A stretch of DNA of 64,000 nt, taken from positions 340,063-404,062 of the forward strand of contig JAVSML010020808.1 of the NCBI GenBank assembly GCA_038503035.1, written 5' to 3'. The position numbers were made by a program, and so were the translations under genes. Shown in pieces: positions 49,926 through 61,481 of this stretch (positions are counted from its first letter, which is position 1; each line of letters starts with the position of its first letter). This DNA comes from Crocodylus rhombifer (taxonomy: Eukaryota; Chordata; Crocodylia; Crocodylidae). Under the pieces are notes generated by a model. It was not told the origin of the DNA. It did no database searches and worked only from the letters and a program-made list of their open reading frames with translations.

Positions 49926-50809
49926 TTCTAACAATGTTAGATTTTAACAGTGGGTTCGTCAGGTTGGGTGGAGGGTGCCTAGTTTGTGGTTTGGTGGTTA
50001 GAGCATTTTGCTGGGAAGCTGAAGATGCAGGTTTAAATGTCCTCTCGGTGCTCTCACCAATAACTGGAGTCTTTTACTCATTGGCTGAGTGCCCTAAGTA
50101 CTAGTCTAAGGTTAAGGTGGGAGTGCCTTCCTTTGTTGTTTTCTGACTTACAAGCAGTCCATCGCCTACCTAGGGGTACTAGGATCTAAAATTTGCATAA
50201 ATGGCCCAAAATGCCACTCACCCATCTATGAGTGGGCTTAAGAGTTTCTGATCATTAAAACAAAAGTTTCTGCTGGGCCTCATTTGATATACTTTTCTAT
50301 CTGTGTACCTACAGTAGTCCTATATGATCATACTAGAAATGGTAAGTGTTCTCTGGTCTTAAGCATGCTATAATATTTATAGAATTAAATCTCTTCTATG
50401 AGATAATGAAAAACCCTAGAAAGAGCATGATTCCCCATTAAACACTGCATTAAAATAGATATTTTATAGAACCTGGTTACCTTTGTGTAGCACTGTTGTT
50501 TGTCAGGCAGCAAGCATTACATTTGTCAGATTATGCAATGAGGGCTGTTTTCTTTCTTGGGACAGAGCTGAAGCTAATGAAGAAGAATATTAGCTGTTTC
50601 TAAACTCTCTTCCTGAACTCCCAGAGATGAGGTGGGATGGATGGTGCAGGCAAGGTGAGGCATCTCTGCCAGTTTATTAGTTATGTGAGATTCCTGAGTG
50701 CAGGGAAATTTGCTGTCCATCTTTGGCCATTTTAAATCTACCTTGTCCTGCAGGATCTAAGAGCCTTGTTACATGTTACACTGTGAGCCACACAGGTGTT
50801 GATCAGGGT
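49926..50809. other. Intergenic, no recognised feature
   Basis: Nearly 900 bp without recognised repeat or gene. Confidence 0.45.
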
Positions 50810-51400
50810 TTGTACTAGCTTGAGTTTGGACCAGTCAAAACGTTTAGGCCAGCAGGGGCCTGGAGGACTGAACGGTAAGAATCCCCCCCCATTCTGATCT
50901 TCCCCACAAGCTCCCCCAGTTCTCCCTCCCCCCGGGCCCTCCCTGCCCCTTGGGATTCCCCTCTGCCGCCCTCCCCCCCGGCTCCAGGTCTCCCCCTGTC
51001 ACCCTCCCAAATACTTGTGGCTGCCTGCACTGGCTGTCCCAGGGGAGCAGGCAGGGAAGAGTTAACCTGCCTTCCCTTCCCAACCCCTGCCACCACTGCT
51101 GGGCTGCTGCTCTTCTCTGGGTGGAGCCTTCCCAGGGGGCCATGGGAGCAGTGGGGGCAGCTGGGCAGGTAGATTAACCCTTCCCTGACTGCTCCTCAGG
51201 GATAAACAGTGTGTGCAGCCACAAGTAGGCAGGAGGAGAGTAGGTACTGGTCTGCCTCCCCACTGGACTACACCCCGTGCCCCTGGACTCCAGGACTTTT
51301 GTTTTTATTTTCACCAACCGGCCAGGACTGGCCTACGAAATCCAGGACTGTCCTGGCAAAACCGGGACAGATCTTCTCCCTACTTAAAAAGTTTTTTGGA
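50810..51400. repeat. GC-rich interspersed repeat
   Basis: C-rich core (CCCCCGGGCCC, CCCCCCCCGGCTCC) bounded on the right by CCAGGACTGTCCTGGCAAAA and ACCGGGACAG. CAGGACTGTCCTG is itself palindromic and resembles the phrase at 44510. Termini and target duplications were not resolved. Open frames on both strands are compositional. Confidence 0.4.
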
Positions 51401-51560
51401 AAGGGAAAGTTAGGAAGAAGGAGATTTTCTGACATCCCTGAACTAAGACTAGTTTGCTGTCACTCAGGGCTTGCTTTAATTACTTAGGGGAGAAAAGTGC
51501 ATTTCCTATAATAGGTATTTGGTAAAGAAATTTCAAGCCTTGGCTGCAAATTTAATGAAG

Positions 51561-51875
51561 GGAGAAAGGCAGACAAGATTCTTTGGGTGAATCTGATATC
51601 TTTTGTTAGATCAACTTAAATAGTTGGAAAACAATTATTAAGCAAGCTTTCGGGTTCAAAACCCCTTTGTCAGGCTAAGGAAGTTTTTGCAGTTGGTGTG
51701 TGCTCTTCCTGGATGGAATGAAAAGTAAAGCAGCCAGAGGCTGGGCTGGGCTGCATACAAGACAGGTAGTTGGTGAAAACGTAGATTGAGGAGTCAATGG
51801 GTGAGAGACGGGCTGGGTCAGGGGGAGAAAAGGGGGATGAATAGTGGAGAGGTACCTGGGGAGTCAGATGTTTGA
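51561..51875 (-). mobile_element. Penelope-like element 3' tail, second copy
   Basis: Colinear with the tail of the 49351-49925 copy: GCAAGCTTTCGGGTTCAAAA, then CAGTTGGTGTGTGCTCTTCC and GGATGAATAGTGGAGAG. It retains more of the outer end (GATCAACTTAAATAGTTGG, AGACAAGATTCTTTGGGTGA) but has lost the endonuclease part. Confidence 0.7.
51643..51673 (-). ncRNA. Hammerhead-ribozyme-like core, decayed
   Basis: On the minus strand: CTGACAA, stem II GGGTT-TTG-AACCC (perfect five pairs), then CGAAAGC. Here the single core defect is CTGACAA for CTGACGA, a CpG-type change. It is the same motif as at 49411-49440 but broken at a different base. Confidence 0.5.
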
Positions 51876-51895
51876 TTAATGGAGAGATAATATGC

Positions 51896-53682
51896 ATTTA
51901 TAGACCGACTAAGACTACTGCTGAGTCAGGTCTCTGTGCTTTCCATACTAGATGGCAGAGCAAGGCTGCGGGTGTGATGTGAATGTAATGTGTGTAACAG
52001 CAGGTGGAGCCGGGGTAGCCTACAGAGCTGTGTAGTCTGTTACTTTGGGCTACAACTCCCAGAAGCCCACAGGGGCGGGGGGGCAAGGGAAAAAGGAAGA
52101 GGAAACTTGAGGCTGGAGTGAGGGGAAAAGAGCAGCATGCACCTGGAGCCTGGCCAGCCCTACGGAGGAGTGCGCAGTGGAGCTGGAGATCTCACTGGCT
52201 TGGTCAGCTAGGACTGTGGACTCAAGGAGCTGGACTGAGGCTTGGAAGCAGCTGCAGGCTGCTGTTTGAGCGCTCTAGGGACTAACATCTTGTTTGGAAA
52301 CACCTCTGGAGGTGTGTATGGGGTGGGAAATTAAGGTGCTGAGTATATGTTACCACAATGTTACAACAATGTTAATGTTTCTTTACCTTTTACCTCTTCC
52401 CTCCCTTTGGCCTGTTGGCTTGGGACTCTAATCCCTACGATTTTCTATATAAAAGTGGGAACTCCCTGTTGCTTGTTGTGCCAGTCTTCAAGTAGCTACC
52501 AACAATGTTGGGGCTTTCAGGACCAGGTCCAATATCAACTTCCTTCCATTAGTAAAAGAAGAACTATTTGGAGGGGAATAGTTACCAGTAAATGCTGCCA
52601 GTCCTGTTGAGTTCAGTGCTCTTTAGCTGAAGCTAAATTAAGAGAATGATTCAGAGACAAGTGGCAAATTACAGAAATGAGCCTCAGTGTGGTCAAGGCA
52701 GCTTCAGAATAGTTTATAAAAGATAGTGGATTTTTTGGTATTATGCTAGGAACTATTCTTGCAATGTGAGGCAAGACTTGCCCATCATTTGTTGATACTT
52801 TTTTTTGAAAGCTTAAGTGAAAAAGTTAAATAACAGCCTAATAAGCTGAACACAGTCTTGAATGTATTTGTTGAACTGCCCCAGTCTTGATTCATATTAC
52901 ATAAAATTGAGTTGGTGCTTCAATAGAGACTTTTATTTTTTATAAATTCAGCCTAAGTTGTTTCATTCGTATATGACACTGCCATTTCCCTTATATGTTT
53001 ACCACTCACTAAGTCCATGACTTTGTACTGGAGAGGGGTTGCCTTTAATATGTGTATGACCATAAACTGCATTTGACTGAAGGGCCTGGTGGCAACATGC
53101 TGGGGTGCTCCTATAAAACACCACACTGTTGCAGCCTCCAGAGTCAGGCAAATATAGGGTGCCTCAAAACCCCAGCCTCCACTGCCTTGTGGGTACTTCT
53201 TGTTTGGAGAAAGGCTAAGGGACATCACCCTGACTGAAACATACCCTCACTGAAGCCTTAGGCAGTCAGCAGCAGTTCTCATCTGTTGCCCTCTGACAGA
53301 AGATACAGGCATCGAGACACTGAACCATCTGGACTCAGTCTGTTCTTTGGATTTTGTCTCCATGGTCTAAAGGGGGATGGTAGGTCTTGGGTAGCCTCCA
53401 TTTCTCCATACTCTTGCCTAAGCATACATATCAAAGCCCTTGGTGTGATGGTCACAGGGCTTCATACAAACAGATTCATCAGGCCCCTGATTAGACCTCT
53501 TACATGTATACTGCGACCCAGAGGATTGTTAGTTACTTACTAATAGGTTTTATTACTGAGTGATACTTTCAGCTAAATGTTTTGGTGAACACCTTCCCTG
53601 GTTCATTTCAAGGCGGGTTGGTGTCCTTAAAACCCATTTTCTCCAGCTACATTTCTGTGGCTGAACCTTTGCACTCTGAGGG
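51896..53682. other. Intergenic, no recognised feature
   Basis: About 1.8 kb. It includes GGGGCGGGGGGGCAAGGG near 52073. No gene or repeat family recognised. Confidence 0.45.
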
Positions 53683-54526
53683 AAAGATTGCAGCAAGATC
53701 TGGATAGGTTACAGGAGTGGGCTGACATAAACAGGATGCACTTCAACACTGACAAGTGCAGGGTGCTGCACTTAGGCGGCAGAAACCAGCAGCACACTTA
53801 TAGAATGGGAAGCTCTCTTCTTGAGAGCACGGAGGTGGAAAGGGATCTTGGAGTCACTGTTGACTCCAAGATGAACATGGGCCGACAACGCACAGTCACG
53901 GTTGGCAGGGCTAACCGGACCTTGTCGCGCATCCACAGGTGCATCTCAAGTAGAGCCAGGGAGGTGATCCTCCCCCTCTATGTGACGCTGGTCAGGCCAC
54001 AGCTGGAGTACTGCGTCCTGTTCTGTGCGCCCCATTTCAGGAGGGATGAGGACAACATTGAAAGGGTCCAGAGGAGGGCGACTCGCATGATCCAGGGACA
54101 ACAGGGCAGACCCTACGATGAGAGACTGCGGGACCCGAACCCGTTCAGCCTTCACAAGAGAAGGCTGAGGGGGCACCTGGTGACTGCCTATAAACTCACT
54201 AGGGGGGAGCAGAAGGGTTTAGGGGAGACACTGTTTCCCCTAGCGCCCCCTGGCATGACAAGGAACAATGGACACAAATTATTAGAGAGTAGATTTAGAT
54301 TAGACATTCGCAAGAACTACTTCACAGTTAGGGCGGCTAGGAGCTGGAACCAACTTCCTGGGGAAGTGGTGCTGGCTCCTACCCTGGGGATCTTTAAGAA
54401 GAGGCTTGATGCCTACCTGGCTGGAGTCATTTGAGTCCAGTTTTTCTCCCGCCCAGGCGGGGGGTCGGACTTGAAGATCTACAAGGTCCCTTCCGACCCG
54501 ACTTCTATGAGTCTATGATTCTATGC
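53683..54526 (+). mobile_element. CR1 LINE 3' fragment with intact terminal repeats
   Basis: 5'-truncated, sense on the + strand. After the ORF2 end come GGGGGTCGGACTTGAAGATC and the terminal repeats CTATGAGTCTATGATTCTAT at about 54505-54524. This is the best preserved CR1 3' end in the window. Confidence 0.93.
53688..54434 (+). pseudogene. CR1 ORF2 C-terminal part, open over 248 codons
   Basis: It starts inside reverse transcriptase after the catalytic box (QQDLDRLQEWADINRMHFNT) and runs without a stop through VERDLGVTVDSKMNMG, VTLVRPQLEYCVLFCAPHF and FRLDIRKNYFTVRAARSWNQ to the natural end KKRLDAYLAGVI. It lacks endonuclease and catalytic residues, so it is a dead 5'-truncated copy despite the open frame. 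The open frame suggests a fairly recent insertion. Confidence 0.92.
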
Positions 54527-54589
54527 TTCAACTTCTGTGCTCTTATGTCATTCTTAAGTACAGGAATCTGTTCTCCCAAGTCTCATACA

Positions 54590-54838
54590 CAGTGGGCATG
54601 TCTACATATTCATTATTGCACCATAGTTACTGCGTATTAAGTTTAATACTTGGTTATCCAAGTACTAATTATGTGCGTAGTAATGTATGCACCAGCACAT
54701 TGTTTTTTAATAATCTTACTGCGCAGTAGCCTAATAAAACTGTGCAGTTGCATATTAGCACGGTTTTTGACCAGCACACTACTATGCAGTGTTATTAGGG
54801 TACTGTGCAGTAAGTGTCTCATGTAGATACACCCACTG
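54590..54838. mobile_element. MITE with CAGTGGG termini
   Basis: The left end CAGTGGGCATGTCTACAT and the right end ATGTAGATACACCCACTG form inverted repeats with three mismatches over 18 bp. The interior is AT-rich with repeated ACTGCGCAGTA and ACTGTGCAGT palindromes. An 8-bp target duplication was not evident. It begins about 60 bp after the CR1 tail. Confidence 0.65.
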
Positions 54839-56810
54839 TGTGTTTTGTGGAGGTAGCAAAGAAGCCTCCTCTATGCCATCTCTAATAGGCTGTTGGCTTT
54901 CCGGATGCACATGAGCATTAAATACAAATACAAGTAATATGCTATGATGAATCCTTTGAGTGCAAGTTGTTAATGAAGTTAACCAAGCAGAAGGGAATTC
55001 TGTGCTCCATTCAATGGCTACTACCTAGGATGCCATTTTGGAGCATTTCCCAGCAATACAGGGACCACAGAGCAGACTGTGGATTACAAGCAGTGCTACT
55101 CAGCTCCTTCATTCAACTATATTTTTTGACTCTGGTTATGTTAGCTTATTGGTTTCCTTTTTGTGTTGTAGCCACTGTATGCCATTGGATGCTGGAGGAT
55201 AATATACAGCCCATGGGAAATATGGAATAATAAAATAATCACCACCAACGTCAATCATTGGATTGGCTTTGATGCTCTATTTATTGTGTCCTGTTTCTTG
55301 TCAAAGTGTCATTTCTCTGACTCACTGCCACAGACTACTAGTCTGACACAAACCTATCAAAAATACATAGGGGAAATATTGTGCGCAGCTGCTAAGTTAA
55401 TTGCAGAAGATGTCATGCTAGAAACTTGGCTTAGTGCAGTAGCTGCTTTCAGAAAGAATCCATTAGGCAGAAATCCTGCTGCATAATTATGAAATATTTT
55501 TTTTCCTTTTGCCCTTGATTTCCCCACTTTGCATTTCTTCTGTTGGCTGATTTTATTCTCATTAGCCCTGTAGGCTTCAAAAATAGATCTTCATGACAGG
55601 TGGGTTTTTCCAAGTTCTTCCAGACCCTCTATTCTATGAATATGAATGCTCTCAGTATTACTGTACTTTACATGGATGGATAAATCCCTTTCTTTCCCAC
55701 ATTTGTTAAATGTAAGTGGAACTATTAGCCCATGCTGGCTGGGTTGCAAAATCCAAATTATTCCACACTAAGCAGGAGTTGACTGCAAAGCAGAGCACAG
55801 TTACTGCCACTTTTATTTCCTTTGAGCCACAGTTGCTAATTTCTTCCCCTTTTTTGCTGCTGAGCATAGCTCTGAATTCAAGTGATCTGGGCATTGTCAG
55901 TGAAAAAATAATAGCTTTTAAAAAGAGATAATGTTTGTTTCATCTTTCAATCCAATGACCTGAACTGAAAGACAAAATCAAGTTATTGCAGTTGGGTATG
56001 CTTCCATGATGCTTTTTTGAATAGGTATTCATAATAGATATACCAGCCCTAGAATGCTTGAACAGAGAAGTGCCTTGGCCGGGGGGAGTGGAACTATCCA
56101 TATTGTTGTATGTGGAATAAAATGTTCAACATAGTCCTGCTATAAATTGTTGCAGCCCTATTGAAGCTATTGTTTAAATAATATAGTGAAGGCATGGGGA
56201 AGGGCTTGTGTGGCAAAGTCCCTTAGCCCAGCTGTGTTCGATCCTTTTCCATTCCTGCATCCTGGCACCCCTTACACCACGTGTCCTCTGTGTGGAGCAG
56301 TAGATGTTGAGGCAAAACTTTTGGTCATGGGCACACTTTCTGCACTGCCAGGTGTGTTCTTATCGTGCCCCAGTGAATGGACATCCCTGTCAGTTGTTTA
56401 AAAAACAAAGTAAAAAGAGGATTACCCCAGGTGCAGGGTGACTTGAGGACTGTGGTGCTACTGCCCAAGATGTAGGTATCTGTTCCTTCAAATTCCTGCC
56501 TAATACTGATCTTTTGTATGCCACATTGTACTTGTATGCCACATTGCCAGCTGGCTTTGAAAGTGTGGAAGTGCAGGGAGCGGTGACAGTAGATGCCCCA
56601 GGGGCACATCTCTGATGCTGGGTTAAAATGGCTTCCTTTGTTTCTCTGTGGTTATTCTGGAGACCACGGCTGGAGCTGTCAGTGCCAAACAGCCAGCTCA
56701 ACTGTTTTAATTTCACAGCAGAAAAAGCAACCCATGAGACTAGATCACCCCGATTCCTTAATTCTGACATTATAAAAGCCTAAGTCTGTGTCTGTCGCCT
56801 GGCCGTAAAG
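54839..56810. other. Intergenic, no recognised feature
   Basis: About 2 kb, AT-rich, with only short unsupported frames. Confidence 0.45.
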
Positions 56811-57060
56811 CTTTATTTGTGCTCTGATTGGCAGACGGAAACAGCCAATCAGAGTGCTCCAAGCGTGGGGGCGCATCACCGTGATTCCAAACCCGCACCG
56901 AGGGCGGGACAGGGGCGGGGAGCCGAGGCCAGCAGCGCTGTCGTGGGCTCCCCCGCCCCGCTCCCTGCAAGAGGCAGAGCAGCCTCTTGGGGCGCTAGGT
57001 GGTGGCACTGCAGCCCAGCCCCCCGCCCCCGGTCCCCCCATCATTCTCGACAGGCAGTTG
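56811..57060. promoter_or_regulatory. CpG-rich block with CCAAT and GC boxes, candidate promoter
   Basis: CCAAT in context CAGCCAATCAGAG lies at about 56843-56855, and GC boxes AGGGCGGGAC and GGGGCGGGGAG at about 56902-56921. I count about 16 CpG in the 200 bp from 56861, in contrast to the CpG-poor GC-rich repeats elsewhere. No TATA box or exon can be assigned. On the + strand this would drive transcription away from RRM2B. It could be a 5' non-coding exon region of the next gene. Confidence 0.45.
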
Positions 57061-57477
57061 GCTAGACATTTGAATAATGGGTGTTGAGGTGCACTGATCT
57101 CCAACTGTTGGTGACTGGACCTTGTTGTAGCACAACTGCCAATCTCTTTTACATAGACGCATCCACAGAAGACAGTAAAATGGAACAAGGTATAACTTTG
57201 GGGCCAGACGACTTAGGATAATAGTGTAGCAGAGTCCCCTAACCCCTGCTATTTAGCGGCTAAGATCAGAGAGCTGCAGCACAGTGTAGGCAGCTAACCA
57301 GAGGCCAGCTGCAGAGAAGTAAGGGGCAAGAGCTGCAGACAGCTATGTGGGGCAAGATGCTCTGCAGTAAGCTACAGAGGCAGTGCAGGTCGAGCAGGTA
57401 GCTAAAGAGAAAATGAAGCACAGCTGGGTGATGTGATGCCCCCCACAGACTCGGGAGGCACCAGTCGCTCATGGGAG
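57061..57477. other. Intergenic, no recognised feature
   Basis: About 400 bp downstream of the CpG block. No exon recognised. Confidence 0.4.
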
Positions 57478-58412
57478 ATATCACAGCTTCTCTCAGGAGC
57501 CTGTTTCATTGCTTTACCACCCTCATAGTTGGAAGGATTTTCTGATCTTCCTTTATAATTGCCTTTCAGGCATTTGAAGACTTCCAAAATCCCCCCTCAG
57601 TCTTCTGTAGAAAAGAGGGGCTCAGTCACTGGTCTGTGGGCCAGATCCAGCCTGCAGCAATTTGTCTGCAGGTCTGGAAATGCGGTGACCAGGGAGCAGT
57701 AGCACCATTCCCTTGCTGCCAAATCTTCAGATCCATGAGGAGCGCCTGGGTCCTGTACACTGGATCCAGTACTCTATCCCCGTGGGCAGGGCCAAAACCC
57801 AGGGCCCAAATCTCATGGGCTGGGAGGGGGTGTTGCCAGCTCCTTGGGACCCAGTCCTAGTGCCGGGGGGGAGAAGGGTCGTGTCTGGGCCACTGCAGCC
57901 CAATCTGAGTACACATAAGGTGGTGCCAGGCCTTGGGATCTGATCTAGTCTGCAGACAGGCCCTGTGCCACTTATTTGGCCTGTGAAACCAAAAGGTGAA
58001 GCACCACTGCTCTAAATAATCCTAGCTCTTTCATTCTTTCCTCACAAGTCTTGCTTCCCAGGCTCCTAATAATTTTTTGTTACTTTCTGCTGGGCTTTTT
58101 CCAATTTGTCCAAAACTGGACACAGTACTTCAAGTGAGGCCTTACCAGTGCTGACTAGAGCAGAAAAATCACTTTATTTGCAAGTGATGCTCCTGTTAGT
58201 ACAACCTAGTATATTGTTAGTCTTTTTTTGTAACAAAAGCACCGTACAATTATTTTGTTTCAAGAGCGGGGTTTTGATCTCGTCCTTGTTGAATTTCATT
58301 TGGTTGAGTACAGACTACTTTTCTAATTCAAGTCTGTTCTGGTCATCCTAGCACTGCCCTCCAGAGTGTCCACTATTCCACTTAACTTGGCGTCAAATGC
58401 AAATTTGCTGGG
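57478..58412 (-). mobile_element. Old CR1 fragment interrupted by another element
   Basis: Two antisense CR1 pieces, 57478-57612 and 58012-58412, join to a colinear old CR1 segment: CCACCCTCATAGTTGGAAGG, then CTAAATAATCCTAGCTC, then AAAACTGGACACAGTACTTC and TTGGCGTCAAATGCAAATTT. Strongly diverged and non-coding. Confidence 0.75.
57613..58011. mobile_element. Element nested in the old CR1, probable hAT type
   Basis: It lies between TCTGTAGA and CTAAATAA of the CR1, which are adjacent in the related copy near 10251. The left side has CAGTCACTGGTCTGTGGGCC and the right side ends GGCCTGTGAAACC then GGTGAAGCACCACTG, giving imperfect inverted ends. The interior is GC-rich. Target duplication is not resolved. 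Confidence 0.55.
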
Positions 58413-60435
58413 TCAGTGTGGTGTTTCTCTTCTGGGATGAGTGCCTTGCTGGGAGCTTCATTCTTCTCTTATACTCATTCTTCAAAGTCTGTTTTTCTTG
58501 ATGGGTTGAAGATCAAGGTGCGGGCAAAGCTGAGGTGGCACAATGGAGGGTCATTGTCCCTTGGTTGTTTTGTAATTGTTAGCATTTTGGATCTATCTCT
58601 GGTTGTTGCAGGTGAAACTGATATGCACAAAAACCCTTGGTCACTCCGGAGGTTTATCATTTGCTTAACTATAGTATGGCTTGATTGCTCAAGCCCAACA
58701 CCCTAAACCCTCAAGTATGCTACTTGATTAATTGAAGTACAGCTTGATTACTTGAACTGAGCACCTTAAGACCATGAATTGTAAGGCACTGTATAGGTCA
58801 TTGTTATAACAGGGCAGACCCCAAAATATTTTCCAACTGGCACAGACACCTACATTGACAAGGAATGTGATAACAAGGAGAGAAAAATCACTACGAAAGG
58901 GGAACTTATTCAAAACCAATTTAGAATAGTTGGGCATGGGGTGTATTTGATGCCGAAGCCAAAGATGAAATTAACTGTATTGTTATGTTTCAGGTGGTCC
59001 CAGTCATGAGTGTACATTCTTGTGCAAAAGGCACTGATATTATAATTTAGTTATTTAAATTTTGCATGTAGGTCCAGACAAGCTCTGTGTCCAGTACAGA
59101 GCTGTTGCACAGAGGGGCCTGCACTGTGTCATTCCTAGAGATCCTTGGGATTCATGTGCCCAGGAAGATCCATGAGGGCCCCCTGGCAGACAAGGTGTAA
59201 TGGCAATGGTGAGATGAGCCACAGAAGGTTGGTGGGCTCCTTTTACTTCCTCATTGGCGCTTCCTTGGCAGTATCCAATTTGCATGAAAATTATTATTTT
59301 CAGAGATTTTCTTAAATTGCCTGGTGAACTTTCCACAGATCTGTGGAGTCCTGAAAATCATAAACTTATTTTCCTCTGCAAATGGCTTGTCTCCACTCAA
59401 GTTATTTTTTCTCTACAGTTGTGACTGGTGGCTTTGGATTATACGAGTAAGTAATGGGCTATCACCAAACAGGTGTGATTGATTGATTGTGCTGAGTTAT
59501 AAATGGACACAAAGAGTACTGATAGGAAAGTGCCTGTGGTGTTACTTAGCTGGTTTCATTACTTTCACCGAGTTCCGTACATTTCCAGAGCCTACCTTAA
59601 TAAAAAGGTAACATTGCCTTAGGAATACACAGGCTCATCAGTGAGACATCTCTAATGAGTTTTAAAATGGAGGCTGAGGTAGGAATATTTATGGGAGATT
59701 TATTCTGTGCTCTTACCTGATCTTTTGAGATCCACTGATACCATTTACTAGACCATTGTTTAATTATTTTGTACCTGGGAAGAGTGAAGGGGTAAAACTT
59801 CACTATACAAAGTTGCTCAGCAGCTGTCTAGTAGCTTGTTTGGAAGAACCAGTATTTATTGTAAATCTAATATCAGCAACCCCCTCACTTTTCACAGAGC
59901 TGTTAATGACCTGGCTTGAATTATTTGGATATGTCCATGATAGATAATTGCCCCTAGCTGACCATAGGTGGAAGACTTTTTTTTTTTTAGTTTCTCCTGA
60001 TACTTCATGGAGACAAAACAATAGAAGCTGAGTTTTGAAACTTTGCAGGTGTGGTGGGGAAGAAATCAACAGTGTGCACCTCTCTTTAGTCAAGATCCAG
60101 TTACAGACATTTCACAAAACCAACTGCTTTGTGACTTTCTGTAGAAGCATCAGTGAAAAATTCCACAGATTAAAGTCAGAAATGATCAGGGCTTTCTTCC
60201 AGCTCCCTGTATATGTAAATTATGCCAGTTCACACTCTGAATTGAATCATGAAACTCCCATTCTTGCACAGGAGTGTCAACACACACAGGTTACATGCTA
60301 CAGGAGGGGAGTGTAGAAGGTAGTCAACTCTGTGTGTGTTAACGAACAGCACATTAAGTTTACTGTAACTGATGCCTTCCACTTCTCTCCAGTTAATTGG
60401 TTTTCCCAAGTTTTCCAAATCTTCCATTTGCACAG
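58413..60435. other. Intergenic, no recognised feature
   Basis: About 2 kb, AT-rich. Short frames only, no repeat family recognised. Confidence 0.45.
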
Positions 60436-60632
60436 AGGTGATTAGCCATGTTAGTCTGAACTCAGGCAGAAGAGAAGCAGGACAGGGTAGCACTAATTCA
60501 TTTCTGGCCAGTCCATTTCCAGCATCTGATGAAATAGGTGAAAGCTCCAGCATTTGCCTGTGAAAGCTCATGCCTGTCTGAAACAGTTAGCCTCCAAGGT
60601 GGTGCCATCCTGCCCTGCCTTCTGCTAAACCC
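60436..60632 (+). repeat. Short retroelement tail with hammerhead-like core
   Basis: It begins GTGATTAGCCATGTTAGTCT and contains ATCTGATGAAATAGGTGAAAGC followed, about 20 bp later, by GTGAAAGCTCATGCC. This matches a family of amniote repeats related to Penelope-like elements. CTGATGA (60526-60532) is an intact hammerhead core half. GAAA follows at 60562-60565, but the intervening stem is poor. Confidence 0.5.
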
Positions 60633-60925
60633 TCCATTCATAAATAACATGGATTTAGGCTCTGGCATAGATTACACTTTGACAAATAAAATTAATGCAA
60701 TTTATAATGTGAAAAGTCCAGAAGAAGATTAAGAGATTTTCACCCTGCCTCACTTTTCAATTTGTTCCTTCATTGCTGTGAAATCCAGCAGGAAATAAAG
60801 GCAACTTTCCAACTTTGGATCCAAGTGTAGGGCTCCCACTCAAGTGAAGGAGCGTCCTGAAAGCCCATGTGGAGCCCCAGAGTATTACTCAGAAGATACA
60901 ACTTTGAATTTGTAAATAGGGACCT
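60633..60925. other. Intergenic, no recognised feature
   Basis: About 290 bp without recognisable content. Confidence 0.4.
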
Positions 60926-61136
60926 AGCAATTTTGTGGAAATCATAACATTGGGCGATCTCCACAAAACCTGTGGACCCCTCCCCCCTGTATTCATGACA
61001 GACATCCCACCCAGCCAATCAGTGGCTGGATTGGGGCCACTGGGGCCCCTCAGCCAATCAGAGGCATGGGGAGCCCCACTGTGATAAGCCCACAAAAATG
61101 GTGGCCCGTCCCACAATCTTCCCACAAAATTGGCTC
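60926..61136. mobile_element. Small MITE candidate
   Basis: The left end AGCAATTTTGTGGAA and the right end TTCCCACAAAATTGGCT are inverted relatives. Inside are two CAGCCAATCAG motifs (61011 and 61051) and a GGCTGGATTGGGG between them, which make a further imperfect palindrome. Target duplication was not found. Confidence 0.45.
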
Positions 61137-61481
61137 GCTGCCTACTCGAGTGGAGTAGACCCCTGTTTATAAATCTTCTGACTTCGCCAATATGCTGGTG
61201 TTACCCACTACCTAAGCCTGAAGAACTATTTTTAAAGTCATTTTTAAAAAACATTTAAGCAGGTGCATATATATGGCTAAGGGTCTTATTTTAAAGACAT
61301 GCAGGTTGCAAAAACTTCTCATCCCTCCTGAAATGGAAAAAGACAGTAGATAAAAAGGGAAGAATCCTTGTTAAGAGTTGCATAGATTTTCTTAAATGAG
61401 AAATTGTGTGAGATCTGCAGGTGTCACACCCAGTTACTCTACACATGTGAAGACAGAACTGCTTGAATTGAAACTCCTTCA
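61137..61481. other. Intergenic, no recognised feature
   Basis: About 345 bp without recognisable content. Confidence 0.4.

Noticed and set aside
61011..61060. Paired CCAAT boxes as a promoter
   Set aside because: They sit inside a small element with inverted ends and form a palindrome with an ATTGG between them. No CpG enrichment or start-site context was seen.
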